A stretch of 64,000 bases of DNA from an uncultured Clostridium sp. Lineage in GTDB: Bacteria; Bacillota; Clostridia; TANB77; CAG-508. Shown piece by piece: positions 43,399-51,349 of the stretch (its first letter is position 1; each line of letters begins with the position of its first letter). The translations under genes and the position numbers were made by a program. The notes beneath the pieces are model-generated. The model did not search any database and was not told the origin of the DNA. It worked only from the letters and a program-made list of their open reading frames with translations. Location of the stretch: positions 62,001-126,000 of the forward strand of contig CANOVB010000006.1 in NCBI GenBank assembly GCA_947570695.1, read 5' to 3'.

Positions 43399-44562
43399 AT
43401 GAGTGAAGCATTAGAAATAAAAGTAGAATCAAAATTACCAACAGAAAAAATAGAAAAGGAGATATTAACTGTAGAAAAGGTAACAGAGGAGAAAATAGAA
43501 AATTCTCTAAATTATGATTTATTACCTCAAGAAGAAAAAGAAGCAATAGATGAATTTTGTTCAAAGCTAGAGGTTAATGATTCTGCACAAGTTTTGCAAT
43601 ATGGAATGTCAGCTCAAAATAAAATATCAAGTTTTTCAGATAGTGTACTTCAAAGTGTAAAAACTAAAAACGCAGGAGAAGTAGGAGATCTTTTAGCAGA
43701 TTTAGTTGTTCAAGTAAAAGATTTTAATACAGATGTTCCAACAAGTTTATCACCTAAGGGAATAACTGGGTTATTCTTTAATGCAAAAAAACAAATTGAA
43801 AAAATTATAGCAAAATTTTCTAAAGTTGAAACCAATATTAGTAAAATAGAAAAACAATTAGAAACACAAAAAATAAAAATGTTGAAAGATATTACTATTT
43901 TTGATACAATGTATGAAAAGAATTTAGAATATTTTAAAGAACTATCTTTATATATAATTGCAGGAGAAAAGAAACTAGAAGAATTAAGAAATGTTACTTT
44001 ACCAGAGCTACAAAAAATAGCTGAAAATTCAGGAGAACAAGCAGATATTCAAAAAGTTAATGATATGGTAAATACAATTAATAGATTTGAAAAGAAAATT
44101 TATGATTTAAAAACAACAAGAATTATATCTATACAAATGGCACCACAAATTAGACTTATTCAAAATAATGATAGTGAATTAGTAGAGAAAATACAAAGCT
44201 CACTTATAAACACAATACCACTTTGGAAGAATCAAATTGTTATAGCTTTAGGGTTAGTAAATGCTAAGAGTGCACTAGATGTACAAAAATCAGTTACAGA
44301 TACAACAAATGAAATGCTTAAGAAAAATAGTGAAATGTTAAAACAAGGTACTATAGAAATTGCAGAAGAATCTGAAAAAGCTATAGTAAATGTTGAAACA
44401 TTACAAAAAACAAATCAAGATATACTTGAGACTTTAGATAAAGTAATTGAAATTCATAAAAATGGCAGAGCAAAACGAGTAGAAGCTGAAAAAGAACTTT
44501 TAAATATAGAACAAGAATTAAAAAATAAGTTATTAGAAATAAAAATTGATTCAAACAAATAA
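43399..44562 (+). CDS. telA: TelA family protein
   Basis: 387 residues, nearly all helical and soluble. The block LQYGMSAQNKISSFSDSVL and the spacing of later helices are typical of the TelA/KlaA toxic-anion-resistance family. In Firmicutes TelA is nearly always next to xpaC, as here, and is linked to envelope stress and tellurite tolerance. AAGGAGG precedes the ATG; a bidirectional terminator follows. Confidence 0.85.
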   Translation: MSEALEIKVESKLPTEKIEKEILTVEKVTEEKIENSLNYDLLPQEEKEAIDEFCSKLEVNDSAQVLQYGMSAQNKISSFSDSVLQSVKTKNAGEVGDLLADLVVQVKDFNTDVPTSLSPKGITGLFFNAKKQIEKIIAKFSKVETNISKIEKQLETQKIKMLKDITIFDTMYEKNLEYFKELSLYIIAGEKKLEELRNVTLPELQKIAENSGEQADIQKVNDMVNTINRFEKKIYDLKTTRIISIQMAPQIRLIQNNDSELVEKIQSSLINTIPLWKNQIVIALGLVNAKSALDVQKSVTDTTNEMLKKNSEMLKQGTIEIAEESEKAIVNVETLQKTNQDILETLDKVIEIHKNGRAKRVEAEKELLNIEQELKNKLLEIKIDSNK

Positions 44563-44593
44563 TTCTAAAAATATAGATTAATTAAACATGATT

Positions 44594-44633
44594 TAAAAGG
44601 AAGCTTTAATTTAATGCTGTGCGCTTCCTTTTA
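44594..44633. terminator. Bidirectional terminator between telA and ger operons
   Basis: TAAAAGGAAGC and GCTTCCTTTTA form an 11-bp stem with T runs on both strands. The convergent genes end on either side. Confidence 0.85.
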
Positions 44634-44650
44634 GATAATTTCTCTCTTAA

Positions 44651-44818
44651 CTAATAATAAAATATTAATAAAGAAAGAGGGAATATAAGCCCAATAATTG
44701 CTATTACTATAATGACAATGCCTCCGGGCTTATTTTTATTGTCAGTTAATTCAAAAATACCATAATAAATACTTTTTAAGAAAAGATATATTATAAAAAT
44801 TATAGCTATAAGTTTCAT
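44651..44818 (-). CDS. GerXD-like small germination protein
   Basis: 55 residues with two hydrophobic helices (LIAIIFIIYLFLKSIYYGIF and GIVIIVIAIIGLIFPLSLLIF, each about 20 residues) joined by a polar loop. It is the fourth gene of the ger operon, 10 bases after gerC, with AGGAG before the ATG. Several gerA-type operons carry such a two-helix D subunit that tunes receptor function. Confidence 0.65.
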   Translation of the reverse strand: MKLIAIIFIIYLFLKSIYYGIFELTDNKNKPGGIVIIVIAIIGLIFPLSLLIFYY

Positions 44819-44828
44819 AAAACTACTC

Positions 44829-45971
44829 CTATTCTTTATTAAATAAATTACTAGAATTTATTTTTGTATTAATGTTTACTTCAAAAAATGAATCTTTAAA
44901 AACATCTTTCCAATGAGCGTTTTCACTTTCTTTTTCTGTTAAAAATTTTGCTTTATAAATAGCTTCAAAGCCAACAATATCAGAGTCATATTTTCTACTA
45001 ATTTCATATAAATAATTTTTTAAAACACTTTTTAAATATTTATTTGTAGAATCTTCAACTGTTTTTACATTACCATTATCTATATAGTTAAAAGTACTAC
45101 CAGAACTTCTAATAGTTCCTTCAGGGAATATATCTATTGTAATATAAGGAGTACCATTTATGATTTGAGTATCAATTTTAGTATTTTTATATAAGCCTAT
45201 TTCTAAGTCTATTTTTTCATTTTCATCAAATGGATTATCAACTGTAATTACACAAGTATTTAATTCATTAGTTACCATTAAATGAGATATTGAACCTAGT
45301 GCATCAATATGTCCTACCATATATTCACCTTTAAATACAGCTATTCCATCTGTTTGAATAACATCATCATTAACTGTTGTGTAAATTGTAGTAGGCTCAA
45401 AAGAACTATTGTGAATACTTTGAAAAAAAGTTCCAAAAGTTGAAGTTATAGTAAATCCAGTATAATCTGCTGAAGTAGTCAAATAATCAAATAGCCTTGA
45501 AGAAAAAACTTCACCAGAATTTGAAACTTTATCTAAAATATCATAACCAGTAGTTGAGCTGACAATTAATTTACAACTGTGTCGAAGTTCTGTATTATTA
45601 CTTAAAGTATTAAAATAAGTTTTAATTCCATTTTTAGCTATATCTTCAGAAAGTATTAGTGCAGAACAATGTGAAAGATTGATTTTTTTATTTAAGTAAT
45701 TATTTAGTATTGTTATTCCTTCATCTATTGTTGCAGCTTCTGCAGAATAAAGTTTATAACTGCTAGATTGAGCAGAACCCCCACCACCAGAAGAATTTTC
45801 ACTTGAAGTTGAAGAAATTTGAACAGTTATTTTTAGCAAACCATTGTCACCTTTATCAATAGCAAGTGCTGTTATAAAATAATAGCTATCAATTCCATTT
45901 GTATAAGTACAGCCAGTGAAAGAAAAAAGTATAGCAATTAAAATAATTATTAAAAAAATAGTTTTTTTCAT
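44829..45971 (-). CDS. gerC: Spore germination lipoprotein, Ger(x)C family
   Basis: 380 residues. A lipoprotein signal (FSFTGCTYTNG, cysteine about residue 22), then the conserved IDSYYFITALAIDKG start and domains 1-3 of Ger(x)C proteins ending near SDIVGFEAIYKAKF. It sits on the outside of the inner spore membrane and forms the germinant receptor with the A and B subunits. The A, B, C order is standard. Confidence 0.92.
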   Translation of the reverse strand: MKKTIFLIIILIAILFSFTGCTYTNGIDSYYFITALAIDKGDNGLLKITVQISSTSSENSSGGGGSAQSSSYKLYSAEAATIDEGITILNNYLNKKINLSHCSALILSEDIAKNGIKTYFNTLSNNTELRHSCKLIVSSTTGYDILDKVSNSGEVFSSRLFDYLTTSADYTGFTITSTFGTFFQSIHNSSFEPTTIYTTVNDDVIQTDGIAVFKGEYMVGHIDALGSISHLMVTNELNTCVITVDNPFDENEKIDLEIGLYKNTKIDTQIINGTPYITIDIFPEGTIRSSGSTFNYIDNGNVKTVEDSTNKYLKSVLKNYLYEISRKYDSDIVGFEAIYKAKFLTEKESENAHWKDVFKDSFFEVNINTKINSSNLFNKE

Positions 45972-45972
45972 A

Positions 45973-47064
45973 TTAAGCTTTACTCCTAATTTTTTTTATG
46001 TTTGCTATAATAAGTATAATGATTCCCAAGCCAAACATAAATCCTAAAATGGCATATCTATAAACAATATTTTCAATAAAATGTATATCTGATACATTAA
46101 AAGGAATTAGAGTTAATCCGAATAATATGCTACAATTTGTAAATGAAAACATTTTTTCATTAGATATGTTTGTTAATTTTTTTACGATTTTATTAATAAT
46201 AAAAATTACAAAACTTAAATAAGAAAATGTTGATAAAATCCATAAAAGTATAAATAGTGCATCTATTCTTTGAATAAATGTACCAAGTTCTATTTGTCTT
46301 GCAAGTAAAAATAGAGAGTTTATTGGTTCATTTCCAGAATTAGTATTAAAAAGAGTAAGCATAGAAATAGTAGTTATTAATAATATTGCTAAGCAGAAAA
46401 TATAAGAAAGGATGGATATTTTTTTAAATTCATTAGAATTTTTTAAATATGGTTTTATAAAATATGAATATACAATAATATACATTGCAAAACTATTACT
46501 AGCACCTAAAACAAATGTAGTATAATAATCTTTTCCTAAAATAGGTGTTAAATTACTAATATCAAAACTATTCCAAACCGCAAAAAAAGTAATTAAAATA
46601 CTTATTAATACAAAAGGAACTATAAATGTTATAGAATGAGATATAGATTTTAATCCTAAAAGATTTGCAATAAGAATTACAATAAGGAAAAAGAAAACTA
46701 TATATATCATATCAAAATTTGAAAAATAAATTGTATGCAAAACATTTGAAAAATCTAGTAAAGTGATAAATGCACCAAGTAAAAAAAGAGCAATACTAAT
46801 TATACCGATTATACTTTTTAGAAATTTTCCGCCAACAAATTCAGATATATCAATTATATCGTGATTTTCAAATTTTTTTAAAAGTTTTATTATTATAAGT
46901 AAAAAGATAAAATCAATAATTCCAATATAAATAATATTAGCAATAGAGCCAGTACCAACAAGATTTACAATATAATAAGGAACATTTAAAATAAGCTTAT
47001 TTATCATAATCATTATCATTATAATAATAGTTTCTTTTTTATCTAACTTATAATTACTTCCCAT
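45973..47064 (-). CDS. gerB: Germinant receptor B subunit (permease-like)
   Basis: 363 residues with about ten hydrophobic helices and little else, the GerAB/amino acid-permease fold that binds the germinant. It overlaps gerA by 11 bases and ends one base before gerC, consistent with coupled expression of a complete receptor. Confidence 0.9.
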   Translation of the reverse strand: MGSNYKLDKKETIIIMIMIMINKLILNVPYYIVNLVGTGSIANIIYIGIIDFIFLLIIIKLLKKFENHDIIDISEFVGGKFLKSIIGIISIALFLLGAFITLLDFSNVLHTIYFSNFDMIYIVFFFLIVILIANLLGLKSISHSITFIVPFVLISILITFFAVWNSFDISNLTPILGKDYYTTFVLGASNSFAMYIIVYSYFIKPYLKNSNEFKKISILSYIFCLAILLITTISMLTLFNTNSGNEPINSLFLLARQIELGTFIQRIDALFILLWILSTFSYLSFVIFIINKIVKKLTNISNEKMFSFTNCSILFGLTLIPFNVSDIHFIENIVYRYAILGFMFGLGIIILIIANIKKIRSKA

Positions 47065-48720
47065 GTTGCCTCCATTTCATACTAATAGTTTTTTCTAAAT
47101 CGGGTTTTTTAGTATTTAAATAAGAATCTCTTTTTTCTCTACCCCAAACTGGATTAAGATGAATACCTTGATTTGTAGATAAATTATAATATGGAATATA
47201 AGGTGTAAAAAATGGAATTCCAAAAGAATTTTGACTTGATAATACCAGAAAATGAATAAAGAAGCCTAATGCAATTCCTAAGAAACCAGCCATATATCCA
47301 AGGATTATATACATAAATCTAAACATTCTAATTGCAAAACGCAAAGTGTTATCAGGTATAGCAAAAGCAGAGATTCCAGCGAAAGCAACTATAATAATAA
47401 GAATAGGACTTACTATATTAGCAGAAACCGCGGCATCTCCTAAAATTAATGCACCAATTATACCGTACAGTAGTACTAAAGCTTGAAGGTACTCTTATAC
47501 TTGCTTCTTGCAATAATTCAAAAGAAAGTTCCATAATTATAATTTCAAATACTATAGGAAATGGTATTGCTTCTCTAGCAGCAATAATTGCGAATAACAG
47601 CTCAGAAGGTATTAGCTCATAATGAAAAGTTGTTATTGCAATATACATACCGCGGTATTAATAGAGCACATAAAAGTGCTACGCCTCTTAATATTCTAAG
47701 AAAATTAGCATAATGATAATTTAAATTATAATCTTCTGGAGAAGTTAAAAAATCAACTAATACTGCAGGGATAATTATTGAAAAAGGAGAACCATTTACA
47801 AGAAACACCACTCTTCCCTGAAGGAGATAATGACATGTTTTATCAGGCCTTTCAGTAGATACTGTTTGAGGAAATGCTGTTTTTAAACTATCTTTTATAA
47901 ATTGTTCAAGTTGACCAGAAGAAAGTAAATAATCAATATCTAAATTATTTACTCTGAATTTTGCTTCTGCTACTAAGTCATCATTTGTAATATCTTTCAT
48001 ATAGCATATAGCTACTTTCGTTTTACTTATTTTTCCAACAGAAACTTCTTCAATAATTAACCTTTCGTTATTTATAATTTTTCTAAGCATAGAAGTGTTT
48101 GTTCTTATATTTTCGACAAAACCTTCATGAGCGCCTTTTACTACTGATTCAGTTATTGGTTCGGATATGCTACGACTTTCAAAGCCCTTACTTTCAACAC
48201 ATATAGCAACATTTAATGTGTCAACAAAAAGGGCACAAAATCCAGCATTTACTTTTGTAATTATTTCTTTAAATTCGGTTTCTTTTGATAAACTATTTTG
48301 AGGAATAAGACTATTATAAAGAAAATTTTCTAAATTAAATCTTACATATTTTTTTTGTGTATTAGAACTGTTTTCAGAGCTTTCATTCATTTTTATTGAA
48401 TTACGAAGAAAAAGAGGTTCTAATATAAAATCATTTATATTATCATCACTTACCATTCCATCAATGTAAAGAATAAAGGCGGGTATTTTTTTATTTTTTA
48501 AAGGTAAAATGAATTCCCTTGCCTTTATATCACTATTTATCAACATATTATATTTAGATTTTACATACTCTAAATTTTCACTTAAATTATTAAATACTTT
48601 GGTAGTATTTCCATTTTCAAATTCTTCTTCATTAATATTGTTAGAATTATTAGGTAAAATAAAATTATAGTTTTCTTTTTCTTTATAAGTAAAAAGATTA
48701 TTGAAAATATTTTTTAGCAT
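47054..48720 (-). CDS. gerA: Germinant receptor A subunit with two CGG +1 frameshifts
   Basis: 554 residues after recoding, the normal GerAA size. An N-terminal soluble domain (to about residue 330) is followed by membrane helices. Three zero-frame pieces join only if the C is skipped at CGG 47650-47652 and again at 47463-47465. The joins give LLIPGMYIAITTFHYE and STTVGIIGALILGDAAV, both strongly conserved blocks of the family. B, C and D subunits follow intact, so the operon seems functional. Two independent chance insertions, both of C before a glycine triplet, would be very unlikely. Confidence 0.9.
47463..47465 (-). other. In-frame CGG, +1 recoding site 6
   Basis: Minus-strand context ACT GTA CGG TAT AAT. 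Skipping C gives GTA GGT ATA (Val-Gly-Ile) in the VGIIGALILG block, where the GerA family has a strongly conserved glycine. Confidence 0.9.
47650..47652 (-). other. In-frame CGG, +1 recoding site 5
   Basis: Minus-strand context ATA CCG CGG TAT GTA. Skipping C gives CCG GGT ATG (Pro-Gly-Met) in the family's IPxxYIA-TTFH block. The sequence is not a homopolymer. Confidence 0.9.
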
Positions 48721-48751
48721 AACTAGAAATCCTTTCTAAAATTTATGTAAA

Positions 48752-48757
48752 ATTATA
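48752..48757 (-). promoter_or_regulatory. Extended -10 element of the ger operon
   Basis: TGC directly precedes TATAAT on the minus strand, about 31 bases before the gerA start. No clear -35. A sporulation sigma-G site was looked for but is not convincing. Confidence 0.4.
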
Positions 48758-48867
48758 GCATACTTAGTATTTGCGAGTTTAGTAAAAAATATACAATAAT
48801 TATTGATTTTAGATATATTTGTAGATATAATTAATTAAAATAATAGTAAAAATTCTGGAGAAAAAAT

Positions 48868-49611
48868 ATGAGTAAACTAAAATCAGAAAAAGGAGTAATT
48901 TCATTATTTGTTTTATTAGCAATGCTTTTTTTACTTGTTTTTGTTTTAGGAATTTTTACTAGTTTACTTAATAAAAAACAGACGCAAGAATTAAAAATAA
49001 TAGAATTAAAAGAAATTTATTCAAAAAGTTTTGACAATAATACATATGCCTTAGATGATGAACTAGTTCCAATATATAATGTAAAAGAATTGAGTCTTGC
49101 TGGAACTGGTGAATATGTACAAATTAAAGATAAAATATATCAATGTGGAAGAGGCAAAAATTATGAATTAAAACAAAACATTATAGCAGATATTGAAGAA
49201 GATTTGAAATTAGTTAATGTAGGCTCAAATGATTACAAATTATATTTATCAACATATTATATAAATAAAAATGATTATGAGATTTATTATTACTATAAAA
49301 ATTATCCAGAAACCTATTGGAAAAATATAGTTTATCAGAAATTTGATAAAAAAGATAAAGGGTTTGTAAATTCTGGAACTTATACAAATAATAAATTTAA
49401 TATAATAAATGAATATCCATTATCAGAAAATATGGAATATATGATGATTTGGACAGACAAAAAAGGAGAACTTAATAATATAAAAATTGAAAAACAATTA
49501 AATGTACCAAATACTTTAAACAAAATTAATGTTTTTAATAAATATTTTAAAGAAATAGATATGGAAAAAGGAGAATTTTATATTTTTGTAAATGTAGGAA
49601 ATCGTATTTAA
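48868..49611 (+). CDS. Membrane-anchored pilin-like protein, unknown function
   Basis: 247 residues. The N-terminus KSEKGVISLFVLLAMLFLLVFVLGIF-like helix (residues 5-30) follows a short basic leader with a glycine, resembling pseudopilin or PilX-type proteins; a beta-rich exported domain follows. No pilus assembly genes are nearby. Between ger and spoIVA it could be a sporulation gene, by position only. Confidence 0.6.
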   Translation: MSKLKSEKGVISLFVLLAMLFLLVFVLGIFTSLLNKKQTQELKIIELKEIYSKSFDNNTYALDDELVPIYNVKELSLAGTGEYVQIKDKIYQCGRGKNYELKQNIIADIEEDLKLVNVGSNDYKLYLSTYYINKNDYEIYYYYKNYPETYWKNIVYQKFDKKDKGFVNSGTYTNNKFNIINEYPLSENMEYMMIWTDKKGELNNIKIEKQLNVPNTLNKINVFNKYFKEIDMEKGEFYIFVNVGNRI

Positions 49612-49686
49612 AAATTAGTCATAAAAATAAAATACCTTAATATAAATTAGTAAAAGATGTACAAATTTATAGGAGGGTATTTTTTT

Positions 49687-51165
49687 ATGGAAAGTTTAGG
49701 AATATATCAGGACATCGCACAAAGAACGGAAGGAGATATTTATATAGGAGTAGTAGGACCTGTAAGAACAGGAAAATCCACATTTATAAAAAGATTTATG
49801 GAACTTTTAGTACTTCCAAATATTGAAAATGAATTTAAAAGAGAAAGGGCTGTTGATGAGTTACCACAAAGTGCAAGTGGTAGAACAATAATGACAACAG
49901 AGCCTAAGTTTATACCAAATGAAGCTGTAGAAATAAATTTAGAAGGGAATGTAAAATTAAAAACAAGATTAGTAGACTGTGTAGGTTACTTAGTTAATAA
50001 TGCTCTTGGATATTTGGAAGATGATATGCCAAGAATGGTAAAAACACCATGGTCTGATGAGGAGATTCCTTTTGAAACAGCAGCTGAACTTGGAACAAAA
50101 AAAGTAATAGTAGAACATTCAACAGTTGGAATTATAATAACAACAGATGGAACAATTACAGACATACCAAGAGATGAATATATCATGGCAGAAGAAAGAG
50201 TGGTTGGCGAGCTAAAAGAATTAAATAAACCATTTATAATGTTAATGAACTGTCAGAATCCTAATGATGCTTATAGTATACAAATGGCAAATAATTTATC
50301 AGAAAAGTATGGAACAACAGTTATTCCAATAAACTGTTTAAATTTGAATTTAGAAGATATAAATCTTATTTTTTCTAAATTATTGTATGAATTTATGATT
50401 GAAAGAGTTGAAGTGAAGTTTCCTAGATGGATAGATGGATTAGACATAAATAATGAATTAAAAGTTTCATTATTTGAAACAGTAAAAAAATCATTTGCAA
50501 ATACTAGAAGATTAAAGGATGTAAATGAAAATTATTTAAAATTGCAAGAATGCGAAGAGATAAAGAAATCTAGCATAGAAGAAATCAATTTAGGAACGGG
50601 AATTGTAACAGTTAATGCAGAGTTAAATGATAGTTTATTCTATAATGTACTTACAAGTATAACAGGTGTTGAAATAAAAAATGAAGGAGAGCTTTTCTCA
50701 TGTATATCATCATTTTCAAAAGTTAAGAAAGATTACGATAAAATGGCTTATGCAATACATGAAGTTAATGAAAAAGGATATGGAATTGTTACACCAGGAA
50801 TAGAAGATTTAATATTAGACGAACCAGAAATTGTGAAACAAGGAAGTAAGTATGGTGTAAAATTAAAAGCAAAAGCGCCATCAATACACATGATAAAAAT
50901 TAATACAGAAACTGAAGTTTCACCAATAGTAGGAAGTGAAAAACAATCTGAAGATCTAGTGAAATATTTACTTTCTGAATTTGAAAATGATCCAAAACAA
51001 ATTTGGGAATCTAATATTTTTGGTAAGAGTTTACACGAATTAGTAAATGAGGGACTACAAAACAAATTAGCTAAAATGCCAGAAGAGGCTCAAATGAAAT
51101 TACAAGAAACTTTGCAAAGGATTGTAAATGAGGGAAGTGGAGGATTAATTTGTATAATTTTATAG
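49687..51165 (+). CDS. spoIVA: Stage IV sporulation protein A
   Basis: Spore coat morphogenetic ATPase that polymerises on the forespore surface. Start ATG 49687 (MESLGIYQDIAQRTEGD) with AGGAGGG upstream gives 492 residues, the same length as the Bacillus subtilis protein. Walker A GPVRTGKST lies near residue 24, and the C-terminus GSGGLICIIL matches the family's membrane-contact end. An upstream in-frame ATG at 49657 has no ribosome site. Confidence 0.95.
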   Translation: MESLGIYQDIAQRTEGDIYIGVVGPVRTGKSTFIKRFMELLVLPNIENEFKRERAVDELPQSASGRTIMTTEPKFIPNEAVEINLEGNVKLKTRLVDCVGYLVNNALGYLEDDMPRMVKTPWSDEEIPFETAAELGTKKVIVEHSTVGIIITTDGTITDIPRDEYIMAEERVVGELKELNKPFIMLMNCQNPNDAYSIQMANNLSEKYGTTVIPINCLNLNLEDINLIFSKLLYEFMIERVEVKFPRWIDGLDINNELKVSLFETVKKSFANTRRLKDVNENYLKLQECEEIKKSSIEEINLGTGIVTVNAELNDSLFYNVLTSITGVEIKNEGELFSCISSFSKVKKDYDKMAYAIHEVNEKGYGIVTPGIEDLILDEPEIVKQGSKYGVKLKAKAPSIHMIKINTETEVSPIVGSEKQSEDLVKYLLSEFENDPKQIWESNIFGKSLHELVNEGLQNKLAKMPEEAQMKLQETLQRIVNEGSGGLICIIL

Positions 51166-51229
51166 AGTAATGTAAAAAGTTTTATAGTTATAATAGATTT
51201 TATGAGTATAAAAGTTATTAAAATAACAA

Positions 51230-51253
51230 AAGTCTGAGAATAATCTCAGACTT
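51230..51253 (+). terminator. Terminator after spoIVA
   Basis: AAGTCTGAGA and TCTCAGACTT form a 10-bp perfect stem around ATAA, followed by a T-rich stretch (AAATTTTTT). Confidence 0.85.
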
Positions 51254-51349
51254 AAATTTTTTATAATGAAAATTTGAATATCACATTATTATAATAAATC
51301 AGAAAAATTTTTTTAAAATTCAAACAAATTTACTTAAATTTTGGATTTA

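Noticed and set aside
1430..48720. CGG reassigned to another amino acid (such as Trp or Gln, as reported for some Firmicutes)
   Set aside because: A simple reassignment would keep the frame. Here the frame changes by +1 at every site.
1430..48720. All split genes are pseudogenes or sequencing errors
   Set aside because: Six extra C bases all directly before GGA or GGT, mostly without homopolymers, in five functional-looking genes of phage and host, and no CGG elsewhere, is too regular. Re-sequencing would still be worth doing.
48721..48867. Sigma-G promoter before gerA
   Set aside because: A palindromic ATACT-A-AGTAT and an extended -10 are present, but no convincing sigma-G -35/-10 pair.
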